Positions 10,234 to 20,180 are shown, counted from the stretch's first letter. The stretch is DNA of 64,000 nt from Pseudomonas flavescens (GCF_013408425.1 NZ_JACBYV010000001.1:1116001-1180000), one strand, 5' to 3'. The notes: generated from the letters alone by a model not told the origin. Numbers and translations are program-made.

Positions 10234-11630
10234 GCGCACATGAATCAAGCGCAGTGCCTTTTGCGGCGCCGGCGCCTAACCACACAGCAGTATCCAGGGG
10301 GATGGATTGGATGATGGATTTACCCATTGTAGATGTCGCCGGTGTCGGTATCGGGCCCTTTAACCTTGGGCTGGCGGCTTTATTGTCCAAGCACCCTGGC
10401 ACCACCAGCATTTTCCTCGATCGGAAAGCCGAATTCCGCTGGCATGAAGGGCTGCTGTTGCCGGGTACCACGTTACAGGTGCCGTTCTTGGCAGACCTGG
10501 TGACGATGGCGGACCCGACCCATGAATTGAGCTATTTGAATTACCTGCACCAGCATGATCGGCTATACCAGTTCTATTATTATGAAAACTTTCAGGTGCC
10601 GCGCCGCGAGTATGATCATTACTGCCGTTGGGCATCGCAACAGCTGCCGTCATGCCATTTCGGTGAGAACATTTGTGATGTGAGCTACGAAGCGGGGGCA
10701 GGTCTATTCCTGATAGAAAGTCAGTCTGTGTCGGGCTTCAAGCGTCGTTACGCCAGCCGTAACCTTTCGGTGGGCGTTGGCACTACGCCGCTGTTGCCGC
10801 AGTGGGCGCAGGTGAAAAGCGATGCGCCGATCATGCACTCGGCAGAGTTCGGCAAACGCCAGGCGCAATTGGCGGAGTGCCGGCGTGTCACAGTGATTGG
10901 CTCCGGCCAAAGTGCCGCAGAGTGTGTGCTGGCGTTGTTCAACGATTTGACGCCCGAGCGGATCGCAGCCGGCGCCTCGATTCGCTGGATCACACGCTCA
11001 CCCGGATTCCATCCGATGGAGTATTCGAAATTGGGGCAAGAATGCTTTACCCCGTCCTACATGGAGTACTTCCACAGTATCCCGCGTGAGCGGCGCCGTG
11101 AAGTCGTGGCCAAGCAAGACTTGCTGTACAAGGGCATCAGCTTTTCGACCATCGCCGACATTTACGACCTGATCTATGAACGCTCGATCGGTGGCAGTGA
11201 TCCAGGCCTGACGTTGCTGTCCAACTGTGAGGTCGAGACGGTCGAAGACATCGATGGTACGTTTCGAATTGCCTATCGGCATCGCGAACTGGATCAGACG
11301 AGCAGTCTTGAGGCGGAAGCGGTTGTTGTGGCCACCGGCTACCGGCATACCTGGCCACGGTGGTTTGAACGGCTTAAAGGGGCGGTGCTGGAAACCGATG
11401 AGTACGGCGACTGTATAGTGGACGAGGACTTTACCGCACGTCGTTGTGACGCCGGGGCAGGGCGCATTTTTGTGCAGAACGCCGAGATATTCCAGCATGG
11501 TGTAGGCTCGCCCGACCTTGGTATTGCAGCCATTCGCAATGCGACCATTGCCAATCAATTGCTCGGTTGCCAGCACTACCGCCTGCCAAGGCGGTCGTCG
11601 TTCCAGCGTTATGGGATGCACGAGAATTAG
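10230..11630 (+). CDS. FAD/NADPH-dependent amine N-monooxygenase (probable histamine N-hydroxylase)
   Basis: This 466-residue protein belongs to the lysine/ornithine N-hydroxylase family (IucD, PvdA, BasC). It has the FAD site [14 protein letters not shown] near residue 35, the family signature [23 protein letters not shown], a central NADPH site [10 protein letters not shown] near residue 225, and ATGYRH near 370. In this locus the likely substrate is histamine, giving the hydroxamate-type N-O ligand as in acinetobactin and pseudomonine. The ATG overlaps the NRPS stop (ATGA), implying translational coupling. The extra 25 N-terminal residues relative to relatives may be real or an early start; ATG codons at about 10302 and 10311 are alternatives. 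Confidence 0.88.
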   Translation: MSAHESSAVPFAAPAPNHTAVSRGMDWMMDLPIVDVAGVGIGPFNLGLAALLSKHPGTTSIFLDRKAEFRWHEGLLLPGTTLQVPFLADLVTMADPTHELSYLNYLHQHDRLYQFYYYENFQVPRREYDHYCRWASQQLPSCHFGENICDVSYEAGAGLFLIESQSVSGFKRRYASRNLSVGVGTTPLLPQWAQVKSDAPIMHSAEFGKRQAQLAECRRVTVIGSGQSAAECVLALFNDLTPERIAAGASIRWITRSPGFHPMEYSKLGQECFTPSYMEYFHSIPRERRREVVAKQDLLYKGISFSTIADIYDLIYERSIGGSDPGLTLLSNCEVETVEDIDGTFRIAYRHRELDQTSSLEAEAVVVATGYRHTWPRWFERLKGAVLETDEYGDCIVDEDFTARRCDAGAGRIFVQNAEIFQHGVGSPDLGIAAIRNATIANQLLGCQHYRLPRRSSFQRYGMHEN

Positions 11631-11676
11631 CTGAAGATGCACAGGGTCTTGCCAACGAGCAAGGCCCTGTAACTGG

Positions 11677-13830
11677 TCAGACGCGGATATGGTCCACGGT
11701 GATGTGGCCGGCGTCGGCGGTTGAAAACAGTGCGAGCATCCCCTCTATCGCGACTCTCAGTCGCTTCATCTGCTCGGTGCTGTAGCGGTCAGATCGGTAC
11801 GTGATCACCAGGCGTAGTGAGCGTTTGCCGTCGATCGTATTCTCCATGATCTCGAATTGAATACCGAACATCGACTGGTTTTTGTCCGGGTCAATCTGGC
11901 GGTAACGGATTACTTCAGCATCTGGTGTGCTCAGGGCGCCATTCAAGGCGTTATTGGCGTGAATCTGAATGTAGACGTCGAACAGCAGGCCGTCGGTCGG
12001 TGTCATGCCCAGGGCGGTTTGAATCTGCTCCATCGGTACATCGGCGTAGGCCATGGAGTCGTTGATCAAACGGCTGACGTTTTCGATCATTTCGCCAACG
12101 GTCTGTTGGGTATCGAACTGCACGCGATGCGCCACCATCGTGGTGAAGTAGCCCACCGTGTCGTAAAACGCAGGGTCGGTGCGGCCGGACGCGGAAGTGC
12201 CGATCACCAGGTCTTTTAAGCCGCCGACTTTATGTAGCGAGAGTGCGATCGCAGAGTAGATCACGCCAAACAGTGAGGCCTTGCTTTGACGGGCGAAAGC
12301 GTAGAGTTGATCGACAGTGCTCTGATTCGGCTTGATCTCGAACCACTCGGCTTTCGTCGATGCCTGGGTGGCTGGTACGTCAGGCTGATGCTCTGAGGAG
12401 GGGAGCGTCAGGCCGCGGGGTGCGTCGCGCAGCATGCTCGTCCAGTAATCGAGGTGCTGCTGGTTGATCCCGGCTGCCTGCTGGCGTACGGCAAACTCAT
12501 GGAATGAAGGAGCCGGGCTTTTCCACTGCGGCGTCTTATTGGCGGCACGGGCAAGGTACGCCTGGGCCAGTTCTTCCATCATCACGTTGAGCGACCATTC
12601 ATCAATCGCCATGTGCTGCACCAGCAACGACAGGGTTTGACGCTGGTGTCGTGCGTCGTAAATAAAACGCACCCTCAGAGGCAGTTCGCGGGCCAGGTCG
12701 AACTGATGCGCTGCTTCGCTTTGCAGGGTTGCATTCTGGCTTTCATTACTCGACCAGAACCATTTGTATCGCGGCAACTGCGCGACCGGCACGATTTGCT
12801 GATAGGCCTCATCCTGTTCGAAATGAAACGTGGTGCGCAGGCTCGCGTGGCGCTCGAACAGATCATTAAAGGCTTGCTCGAATAACGTTTCATCGACCTT
12901 GTCGAGGAACTCCATGGCAAACGGCAGATTGAAAATCGTGCCGAATTCGAATGCTGCGTAAGCTCGCCCAAGGGAGGCCTGGGCCAGCGCAAACGGCGTT
13001 TTTTGTATATCTGACGGCGCGCCTTCGGCAGCCGTTGGCGCATCGTTTCGGGTGACGATACGGGCGCGGGATGCTAAGGCTGCTGCTGAGGGCGCGCTGA
13101 AAAAGTCATTGAACTGAACTTCGATGCCATGGCCGTTCAACAGCTTGCCGATTATGCGGGTGGCCAGCAGGGAATGACCGCCAAAGTCGAAGAAATCATC
13201 GGTCGCGCAGATGCCGGGTTCTGCCAGCGTTTCGCGAAATTCGTCGAGGATTATCGCCGCGATTATGCCGTTATCCGCTTGGGCGGAGCGTGCGTTAGCG
13301 TTTTCGTCGTTGTCCGGGTGACGCTGGAACCAAGAGGGCGGGATATCGCTGACCGGCTGCTCGGCGCAGTTGTCCATGATCCTGCGATAAAGCTCGTCCG
13401 CGTGGCAGGTCTGGTCGAGAATCTGATGGAGCACCAATGCGAGGATCGGCGCCTCTTCGGTTTGCACGATCAACGCCTTGAAAGGGGGCTGCTGCTGCGC
13501 ATCCCACGCCGCCGCCTGCTCAGAGAGCAGGTGCTGGATGGCGTCGCCTGTCGGTTGAATGCGCTCGACGCAGGATTGCCAGTCAAGTGCCTGGACTTTT
13601 TCGACTTCACCGTCGTCGTTGAAGTGGAAGCGGGCGTTCAGCTCGGGCAGCGACTCGACTACCGATCTGAGGGCCGATTCAAGGCGTGAAAGATCAATAT
13701 CGGCGTCAATCTCCCAGGCCTTCAGGTGCTTGAGCGCGCGCTCGGGAAATTGTTGCTGCAGGAGCCAGACATGTTCCTCGTATTCGCTGGCAGAGCGTTT
13801 CGACAGCGTATCTGGGTTGAAGTCCATCAT
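11677..13830 (-). CDS. siderophore NRPS, carrier-condensation (T-C) protein
   Basis: This 717-residue synthetase supplies the working carrier and final condensation domain. Residues 1-170 resemble the N-terminal lobe of a condensation domain with an HxxxDx-like patch (LHQILDQ) but no second lobe. A normal carrier follows with FGGHSL and serine S220. A full C domain (about 275-717) has the catalytic histidine H406 in QHMAIDE, where the usual HHxxxDG has lost its first H and its G. By analogy with AngM, BasB and VibH-type domains, it should transfer the aryl-oxazoline chain to free (N-hydroxy)histamine. Start 13830 is the first of two adjacent ATGs after AAGGCGGG; an upstream TTG is less likely. 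It converges on the monooxygenase. Confidence 0.87.
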   Translation of the reverse strand: MMDFNPDTLSKRSASEYEEHVWLLQQQFPERALKHLKAWEIDADIDLSRLESALRSVVESLPELNARFHFNDDGEVEKVQALDWQSCVERIQPTGDAIQHLLSEQAAAWDAQQQPPFKALIVQTEEAPILALVLHQILDQTCHADELYRRIMDNCAEQPVSDIPPSWFQRHPDNDENANARSAQADNGIIAAIILDEFRETLAEPGICATDDFFDFGGHSLLATRIIGKLLNGHGIEVQFNDFFSAPSAAALASRARIVTRNDAPTAAEGAPSDIQKTPFALAQASLGRAYAAFEFGTIFNLPFAMEFLDKVDETLFEQAFNDLFERHASLRTTFHFEQDEAYQQIVPVAQLPRYKWFWSSNESQNATLQSEAAHQFDLARELPLRVRFIYDARHQRQTLSLLVQHMAIDEWSLNVMMEELAQAYLARAANKTPQWKSPAPSFHEFAVRQQAAGINQQHLDYWTSMLRDAPRGLTLPSSEHQPDVPATQASTKAEWFEIKPNQSTVDQLYAFARQSKASLFGVIYSAIALSLHKVGGLKDLVIGTSASGRTDPAFYDTVGYFTTMVAHRVQFDTQQTVGEMIENVSRLINDSMAYADVPMEQIQTALGMTPTDGLLFDVYIQIHANNALNGALSTPDAEVIRYRQIDPDKNQSMFGIQFEIMENTIDGKRSLRLVITYRSDRYSTEQMKRLRVAIEGMLALFSTADAGHITVDHIRV

Positions 13831-13998
13831 GGAGTTTTCCCGCCTTATCAAACTGAACAGTAAGAAGTAGAGGTGGCATCGAGTGCCGACAGACCCATCC
13901 TCGGTCTGTTGTGATGCCCCGGAGCCTGGGCTTCAGAGAACGTGCAAACAGGCTGCGTTGCAGGGACTTTGTGAATACCGTATTATCGAGAATAATAA

Positions 13999-14013
13999 TC
14001 ATAAAGATTATCA
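13999..14013. promoter_or_regulatory. Fur box before the ECF sigma gene and T-C NRPS
   Basis: TCATAAAGATTATCA matches TGATAATnATTATCA at 12 of 14 positions; the overlapping 19-mer at 13994-14012 fits the classic Fur box at 15 of 19. It lies 47 bases before the sigma-factor start and 169 bases before the divergent T-C NRPS start. Confidence 0.8.
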
Positions 14014-14059
14014 TTGGTCAAAGTCTGAACTCGAAGAGAATCGTGTCAGGAGAAGTGTT

Positions 14060-14578
14060 GTGGACAACGGAGCGTTCGCGTCCAAACAGCAATTTGAACG
14101 GCTGTATATCGAGCACCATCGCTGGTTGTGCAGCCTGTTGCGTCGCAAGTTGGGCAATTCGGTGGATGCTGCGGACCTCGCCCATGACACCTATCTCAAT
14201 CTCATCAGGAAGGGCCGGGTGCCTTCCGTTGAAGACTCCCGGTGCCACCTGACCCAGATCGCCAAAGGCCTGGTGATTGACCTGTACCGTCGTCGCCATC
14301 TGGAAGCTAATCACCTCGAAGCTCTGATGCAGCAGGAGGAGTCTCTGGTGCCTTCGGAAGAGACGCGCGCGCTGGCCGCCGAGGCCCTGGTCCAGATCGA
14401 ACAAGCCCTGCACGACAAACCCTCGAAGGCACGTGAAGCATTACTCCTGTGCAAACTGCATGGCATGTGCCACCGGGATATCGCCGCTGAATTGAAGGTG
14501 TCGGTGTCATCCGTCGAAAAGTACATCGCTGCCGGCCTTCGGGCTTGTTACCCCTACGTTTCGACGGCCGGGTTGTGA
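14060..14578 (+). CDS. FecI/PvdS-type ECF sigma factor
   Basis: This 172-residue extracytoplasmic-function sigma factor has region 2 (RLYIEHHRWLCSLLRRKLGN, then DAADLAHDTYLNLI) and region 4 (ALLLCKLHGMCHRDIAAELKVSVSSVEKYIAAG). GTG 14060 is chosen because AGGAG ends seven bases before it; a longer frame starting upstream would put the Fur box inside the gene. No anti-sigma factor lies beside it, and the receptor of this locus lacks a signalling domain. It is therefore more likely to be controlled through Fur, like PvdS, than by cell-surface signalling. Its targets are probably the siderophore genes around it (inference). Confidence 0.88.
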   Translation: MDNGAFASKQQFERLYIEHHRWLCSLLRRKLGNSVDAADLAHDTYLNLIRKGRVPSVEDSRCHLTQIAKGLVIDLYRRRHLEANHLEALMQQEESLVPSEETRALAAEALVQIEQALHDKPSKAREALLLCKLHGMCHRDIAAELKVSVSSVEKYIAAGLRACYPYVSTAGL

Positions 14579-14738
14579 GCGGCCGTTTCATTGAGGGTGT
14601 ACAGCGAATCGATCGACGGTTGGGTTGAGCGCTCTGCTGAGCCGTTGGGAACACCCAGTAGGAGCGCGCCTAGCGCTTGAGCGCAAAGGAAGGCCGACAT
14701 GCCTCAACGCTGTCGGCAGTGGCTATTCAGGAGAGCGC

Positions 14739-16529
14739 ATGAGTGTTGAAGAAAAAAACGCAGCAAACCCGATATCCCAGATATTGCAGCCCATTCGCGG
14801 TCGGCTGATTGTCGCCGCCATACTTGCCGCCATTGGCACCATGCTGGCAATGGTGCCCCTGGCCGGCATCGCCCATATTGCCCAGTTGGCCATCGGTCAG
14901 GCCGAGACGGTTTCCAGTTGGAGTCAGCTGCAGGAGCCGATCTGGCGGGTGGTTGGTGTCAGCCTGGCGTGCCTGTTCCTCGGCATGGGCCTGATTTCAG
15001 TGGGGGAGGTGGTGGCTCACCTGGCCGACCATCGCATTACCGGTCACTTGCGTCTGGCCATTACCCGCCGGTTGGCCAAGGTGCCGATGGGCTGGTTTAC
15101 CGGACGTTCGTCAGGTGAAGTCAAACAGGCCATGCAGGATGACATCGGTACGTTGCACAGCCTCACGGCGCACTTCTTTACGACGGTGGGCCGCACGGTT
15201 GGCGCGGTGCTGATCGGTATCATTTACCTGTTCGCGATGGACTGGCGCATGGCAATCGTCTCGCTGCTGCCATTCCCGCTGTTCTTCCTGTTTTTCTCCA
15301 GAGCCACCAAGGCCAGTGGCGCGAACATGCAATCGTTCGGCGCCGGTATGACCCGCATCAACAATGCCGTGGTGGAGTTCGTCAATGGTATTCCTGTGGT
15401 CAAGGCGTTCGGCGTCGAAGGCAAGGCCCACAGTAGCTACCGTGGAGCCGTCGATGCCTTCGCCGAGGCGTTCACCGATTTTACCCGCCCGCTGGTCAGC
15501 GCGATGGCCAACGCCCACGCCATGATCACTCCGGTTGCGGTGCTCGGTGTGGTGCTGGCCTTCGGCACGTTGGGTGTGAGCCTGGGCTGGATCACGCCGG
15601 TGGATATCTTGCCCTTTGCCTTGGTGGCGCCGGGTATCTGTGCGCCACTGCTGCTGTTGAGCTACATCACTCACGACTTGAACAGCGCAACCGCCGCCGC
15701 CCAGCGCGTGCAAGAGTTGCTGGAAACGCCGGTACTCGAAACCCCTGGTGGCGCGTCCTCGTCATTGCCTGACAATGACGAGATTTGCGTCGAGCAACTG
15801 GGCTATAGCTACGATGGCGAGAGCCCGGTGCTTGAGGGGCTGAACTTCACCCTCAAGCCTGGCACCGTCACTGCAATCGTTGGGGCCTCCGGCTCCGGCA
15901 AGTCGACACTGGCGCGGCTGTTGCTGCGTTTTTTCGACCCGAGCGATGGGCGCATCACGTTAGGGGGCGTCGACTTGAGGCTCATCGAGAGCGCGCAGCT
16001 GTACCGGCGCATAGGTTTCGTGCTGCAGGAGGTGCGCCTGATTCATGCCAGCCTGCGTGACAACATCGCCCTGGGCCGACCCTCGGCCAGCCAACAGGAA
16101 ATCGAGGCCGCAGCGCGCATCGCGAACATTCACGAACGCATCCTTGCTTTGCCGCGGGGCTATGACTCGGTCATCGGTGAAAACGTGCAGCTCTCCGGTG
16201 GTGAGTTGCAGCGCGTGAGTATCGCTCGCGCCGTGCTGGTCGACCCGCCGATTCTGGTGCTGGATGAAGCCACTGCCGCAGCGGATGCGGAGAACGAAGT
16301 GAAGCTGCAGCAAGCGTTGTCGCGATTCGCCCAGGGCCGCACGTTGATGGTGATTGCTCACCGGCTCGATACGGTGATGCATGCCGACCAGATCATCCTG
16401 ATCGACAAGGGTGCGATCAGCGAGCAAGGGACTCACCAGCAACTGCTCGCACGCAAGGGCCGCTACGCCAGGCTTTGGGCGTTGGGCGGCTATGAGCAGG
16501 CCAACGATCAGGCGGTGTCGTCATGCTGA
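14739..16529 (+). CDS. ABC half transporter, YbtP/IrtA-like (siderophore-associated)
   Basis: This 596-residue protein has an N-terminal membrane region with about six segments (residues 20-330) and a C-terminal ATPase with Walker A GASGSGKST, signature LSGGELQRVSIARA and Walker B ILVLDEATAAADAE. It pairs with the next gene, which overlaps it by seven bases. Such paired fused half transporters occur in yersiniabactin (YbtPQ, uptake), mycobactin (IrtAB) and acinetobactin (BarAB, export) loci, so direction cannot be decided from sequence. ATG 14739 is preceded by CAGGAG. Together with the FecCD-type system downstream, the locus has two different ABC transport systems. Confidence 0.85.
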   Translation: MSVEEKNAANPISQILQPIRGRLIVAAILAAIGTMLAMVPLAGIAHIAQLAIGQAETVSSWSQLQEPIWRVVGVSLACLFLGMGLISVGEVVAHLADHRITGHLRLAITRRLAKVPMGWFTGRSSGEVKQAMQDDIGTLHSLTAHFFTTVGRTVGAVLIGIIYLFAMDWRMAIVSLLPFPLFFLFFSRATKASGANMQSFGAGMTRINNAVVEFVNGIPVVKAFGVEGKAHSSYRGAVDAFAEAFTDFTRPLVSAMANAHAMITPVAVLGVVLAFGTLGVSLGWITPVDILPFALVAPGICAPLLLLSYITHDLNSATAAAQRVQELLETPVLETPGGASSSLPDNDEICVEQLGYSYDGESPVLEGLNFTLKPGTVTAIVGASGSGKSTLARLLLRFFDPSDGRITLGGVDLRLIESAQLYRRIGFVLQEVRLIHASLRDNIALGRPSASQQEIEAAARIANIHERILALPRGYDSVIGENVQLSGGELQRVSIARAVLVDPPILVLDEATAAADAENEVKLQQALSRFAQGRTLMVIAHRLDTVMHADQIILIDKGAISEQGTHQQLLARKGRYARLWALGGYEQANDQAVSSC

Positions 16530-18292
16530 AAACCTTCATTCAACTGCTGGGCGAAGACGCTCCGGTACTGCGTCGCTATATATTGATGACACTGATCTAC
16601 GGTCTGCTCTACGGGCTGACGATTGTGACATTGGTGCCGATCGTCACGCGGCTGCTGGGCGGTGACACACAGGGCGCAGGGCAATGGCTCGTCGCGTTGA
16701 TGGTAGGTGTCGTGGTGTGTTGGGCATTGCGGCGCGTCGTCGAAAAGGCCGGTATCCGTGTCGGTATTGCCGTACTCCAGCGTGGCCGCCATCGGCTTGG
16801 CGACCATGTGGCACGTTTGCCGGTGGGTTGGTTCACCGCTCAAAACACCGCACGGCTTAGCCATGTCGCGACCCAGGGCATGATGGAAATTGCGCAACTG
16901 CCCGCGCATGTGTTTACGCCGCTGCTGACCGGTGTGATCACGCCATTGGTGATGCTGGTCGCGTTGTTCGCCCTGTATTGGCAAATGGGCCTGATCGCTC
17001 TGGCGACGTTGCCGGTGCTGTTGGCGGTATTTGTGCTGACGGCTCGTATGGGGCAGCGTGCAGATCAGGACTTCCAGCACAATGCAGCGCTGACCAGCCA
17101 GCGGATGGTCGAGTTCGCCCAAGCGCAGTCCGTGCTGCGCGCGTTTAATGGTGACGCTGGTGGCTCGCAGTTTCTGGAGCAGGCCATCGCTCGCCAGCAG
17201 CAGTCTGCCAAGCGCCTGATCCATGTTTCGGCGATGTCGGTCGTTATCAATGCCTGGGCCGTGCAGGTCGGTTTCGCAGCGCTGCTGGTGGCGGCCACGT
17301 TATGGCTGGGGGATCTGCTGAGCGCTGGTTTGCAGCTCAGTTCGGTTATCGCTGTGATGGTCGCACTGTTGCTGGTCAGCCGCTTTGTCGACCCACTACT
17401 GGACGTGGCGGGTTATAGCGAAGTGCTGCGGGGCGCGAGTGGCCAGTTGGGCGACGTGAGCGAGATTTTTGCGGTTCGTCCGTTGCCTGAGTCAGAGGTA
17501 CACCAACCGCCCGTCGATGCTTCCGTTGAACTGCGCAACGTCAGCTTTCGTTATGCTGAGGGACAAGCTGATGTGTTGCGCAATGTCAGCCTGCGCATCG
17601 AGCCTGGCAGCATGACCGCGCTGGTCGGTGCATCGGGCTCGGGCAAAACCACGTTGGTGCGCCTGATCGCACGTTTCTTCGACGTAACTCAAGGCAGCGT
17701 TAACGTGGGTGGCGTGGATGTGCGCGACATCTCCAGCGCGCGACTGGCCGGGCAGATCAGTCAGATCTTTCAGGAAACGTATCTGTTTCAGGGCAGCATT
17801 GCCGATAACATTCGCATCGGTAAACCTAGCGCCACTGACGAGCAGGTGCTGGAGGCGGCGCGTCAGGCCGGTGTCGTCGAAATCATCGAACGTTTGCCCC
17901 AAGGCCTGGACACCCCAGTGGGTGAGGGCGGCGCCCGGTTGTCCGGCGGCGAGCGTCAGCGCATCTCCATCGCACGTGCGCTGATCAAGGACGCGCCGAT
18001 CCTGCTGGTCGATGAGGCCACCGCCGCGCTCGATGCCGAGAATCAGGCGGCCATCGCCGAGGCGCTGGCGCGCCTGCGTGGCGAACGTACCTTAATCGTC
18101 ATCGCGCACCAGCTCTCCACGGTGGCGATGGCCGACCAGATTCTGGTGCTCGATAATGGCCAAGTCAGCGAGCAAGGTTCTCATGCACAATTGATCGCCA
18201 AGCCCGGGCTTTACGCGCACTTTCTGGCGCAGCGTCGCGCGGCAAAGGGTTGGCAGATCGCCGCAGCCTCCGGCTGTGAGGACGATTCTTGA
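16523..18292 (+). CDS. ABC half transporter, YbtQ/IrtB-like (partner)
   Basis: This 589-residue fused permease-ATPase is the second half of the heterodimer. It has about six membrane segments in residues 15-310, then Walker A GASGSGKTT, signature LSGGERQRISIARAL and Walker B ILLVDEATAALDAE. The switch histidine sits in IVIAHQLST. The overlap with the preceding gene and the TTGA overlap with the following permease imply that export or assimilation and ferri-siderophore uptake are made from one transcript. Confidence 0.85.
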   Translation: MLKTFIQLLGEDAPVLRRYILMTLIYGLLYGLTIVTLVPIVTRLLGGDTQGAGQWLVALMVGVVVCWALRRVVEKAGIRVGIAVLQRGRHRLGDHVARLPVGWFTAQNTARLSHVATQGMMEIAQLPAHVFTPLLTGVITPLVMLVALFALYWQMGLIALATLPVLLAVFVLTARMGQRADQDFQHNAALTSQRMVEFAQAQSVLRAFNGDAGGSQFLEQAIARQQQSAKRLIHVSAMSVVINAWAVQVGFAALLVAATLWLGDLLSAGLQLSSVIAVMVALLLVSRFVDPLLDVAGYSEVLRGASGQLGDVSEIFAVRPLPESEVHQPPVDASVELRNVSFRYAEGQADVLRNVSLRIEPGSMTALVGASGSGKTTLVRLIARFFDVTQGSVNVGGVDVRDISSARLAGQISQIFQETYLFQGSIADNIRIGKPSATDEQVLEAARQAGVVEIIERLPQGLDTPVGEGGARLSGGERQRISIARALIKDAPILLVDEATAALDAENQAAIAEALARLRGERTLIVIAHQLSTVAMADQILVLDNGQVSEQGSHAQLIAKPGLYAHFLAQRRAAKGWQIAAASGCEDDS

Positions 18293-19233
18293 GTCGTGCA
18301 GCTCTACTGGCCCTGTTTGCAGTGCTTTGCTGTCTTTCGCTGATGGTCGGGGTCAAGCAGGTCGCATGGTCGGATCTTTTGAGTTTCTCCGACGATGCCT
18401 GGTTGACCCTGACCGCCAGCCGGCTTCCGCGCCTCGTGGCCCTGATCCTTACCGGGGTCGGTTTGGCCGTGTGCGGCGTAATTCTGCAGCAGATTGTGCG
18501 TAACCGGTTCGTCGAACCCGGTACATCGGGTGGGTTGGATTCCGCCAAGCTCGGCATTCTGATTTCACTGACGGTAGCACCCGCGGCGGGGGGCGCCGGG
18601 AGGATGCTGTTCGCCTTGGCATTCTGCTTTGTCTCCAGCCTGATTTATGTCGCGATCATTCGTCGCATCAAGTTCAAGAATACCGTGATGGTACCCGTCA
18701 TCGGCCTGATGTATGGCAGTGTCTTGAGCGCCGTCGCCGAGTTCTACGCTTACCGTAACAACATTTTGCAGAGCATGCAGGGCTGGATGCTCGGCGACTT
18801 TTCAAAGATCGTGCAGGGCAACTACGAAATCATTTACCTGATCTTGCCGGTTATCGTGCTCACCTACCTGTATGCCCACCGCTTTACCGTGTTGGGTATG
18901 GGCGAGGGCATGGCCAGCAGCCTGGGCTTGAACTACGCGGCCAATGCAGCGTTGGGGTTGATGCTGGTGGCGGTCACTGTTTCCGTCACGGTGATTACGG
19001 TGGGTGCGATCCCTTTTGTCGGGCTGGTGATTCCCAACCTGGTGGCCCTGCATTACGGCGAAAATCTGCAGCGCACATTGCCCATCGTCGCTCTGTGCGG
19101 CGCCTCGCTGTTAGTTGCCTGCGACATCCTCGGTCGCCTGCTGATCCATCCCTTTGAAGTGCCTATAGGTCTGACTGCCGGCTGCGTCGGCGGTGTCGTG
19201 TTTCTGGTGCTGCTGGTCAGGAAGTACGCATGA
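18289..19233 (+). CDS. ferri-siderophore ABC permease (FecCD family, FatD/BauD-like)
   Basis: This 314-residue inner-membrane permease of the BtuC/FecCD family has multiple hydrophobic segments and typical blocks: SRLPRLVALILTGVGLAVCG near residue 43, QQIVRNRFVEPGTSGG near 68, and GAIPFVGLVIPNL near 240. The start codon is TTG at 18289, overlapping the stop of the ABC half transporter. It would form the channel with the next permease and carry the iron-loaded siderophore from the periplasm. Confidence 0.88.
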   Translation: MSRAALLALFAVLCCLSLMVGVKQVAWSDLLSFSDDAWLTLTASRLPRLVALILTGVGLAVCGVILQQIVRNRFVEPGTSGGLDSAKLGILISLTVAPAAGGAGRMLFALAFCFVSSLIYVAIIRRIKFKNTVMVPVIGLMYGSVLSAVAEFYAYRNNILQSMQGWMLGDFSKIVQGNYEIIYLILPVIVLTYLYAHRFTVLGMGEGMASSLGLNYAANAALGLMLVAVTVSVTVITVGAIPFVGLVIPNLVALHYGENLQRTLPIVALCGASLLVACDILGRLLIHPFEVPIGLTAGCVGGVVFLVLLVRKYA

Positions 19234-20180
19234 CGCGCATGGCAACCCTTTACGTTCCCTGGCTGCTGGTCCTGATGTTGGCGATGGCCTTTCTGTTGCT
19301 GGGCTCGGGCCTGGATTTCAGCTATGTGATTCCCAAGCGCCTCACCCGCCTGGCGGCGATGTGCGTTGCAGGCGTGTGCATAGCGTACTCATCAGTGATT
19401 TTTCAGACCATTGTCGGTAACCGCATACTCACCCCGGCCATCATGGGCTATGAGGCGATTTATCTGCTGTTCCAGGCGTTGCTGATTCTGGTGCTGGGTA
19501 CTCAAAGCCTGGTGTTGCTGGGGCGCGACAGCAATGTCCTGTTGTCGGTGCTGCTGATGCTCGGCTATTCGTGGCTCATCCACCGCTGGTTGTTCCGTGA
19601 GGGCAGCCACAACGTCTACCTGTTGCTGTTGCTCGGGCTGGTGCTGAGCATGGTGATGGCGACCGTCACTCAGTTCATCCAGCTGAAGATCAGCCCCGGG
19701 GAGTTCTCTATTTTCCAGGGCTTCAACTACGCCTCCTTCAACAAGGCCCAACCTGGGCAAGTGATCTATTCCGGTGTGCTGGTGACGGCGGTGTGCTTCA
19801 TCGCCCAGCGCACTCTGCCGGTACTCGACGTACTGTCACTGGGGCGCTATCAAGCCATTTCCCTGGGCGTGGATTACCCGGTCAGTGTGCGCTTGCAACT
19901 CGGGTTGATCGCCATTTTAGTGGCTGTTTCCACCAGCCTGGTTGGGCCGACCGCGTTTATGGGCGTGTTCGTGGCGAATATCGCCTACGCGCTGGCTCGG
20001 ACCGCTCGGCATCAGGTCACGCTGCCTCTCGGATGCGCCATCGCCATCGGTATTTTCATCATCGCCCAGTACCTGGTCGAGCAACTGTTCAACTACAACA
20101 CCTCCGTCAGCATTCTCATCAACCTGGTGTGTGGTGTGTATTTCCTCGCGCTGATGATTCGAACCCGAGGCACTGCATGA
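19230..20180 (+). CDS. ferri-siderophore ABC permease (FecCD family, FatC/BauC-like)
   Basis: This 316-residue protein is the second FecCD-type permease. It shows about nine hydrophobic segments, RLTRLAAMCVAGVCIAYSSV near residue 35, and VGPTAFMGVFVANIAYALA near 240, where the usual proline-rich FVGLxxP motif of the family is varied, as in FatC-type proteins. It overlaps both neighbours by four bases (ATGA), so the two permeases and ATPase should be made in step. Confidence 0.87.
   Translation: MTRMATLYVPWLLVLMLAMAFLLLGSGLDFSYVIPKRLTRLAAMCVAGVCIAYSSVIFQTIVGNRILTPAIMGYEAIYLLFQALLILVLGTQSLVLLGRDSNVLLSVLLMLGYSWLIHRWLFREGSHNVYLLLLLGLVLSMVMATVTQFIQLKISPGEFSIFQGFNYASFNKAQPGQVIYSGVLVTAVCFIAQRTLPVLDVLSLGRYQAISLGVDYPVSVRLQLGLIAILVAVSTSLVGPTAFMGVFVANIAYALARTARHQVTLPLGCAIAIGIFIIAQYLVEQLFNYNTSVSILINLVCGVYFLALMIRTRGTA

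Noticed and set aside
19793..20176. N-terminal extension of the siderophore ATPase
   Set aside because: It is an out-of-frame shadow of the permease gene; the ATPase family start fits ATG 20177.
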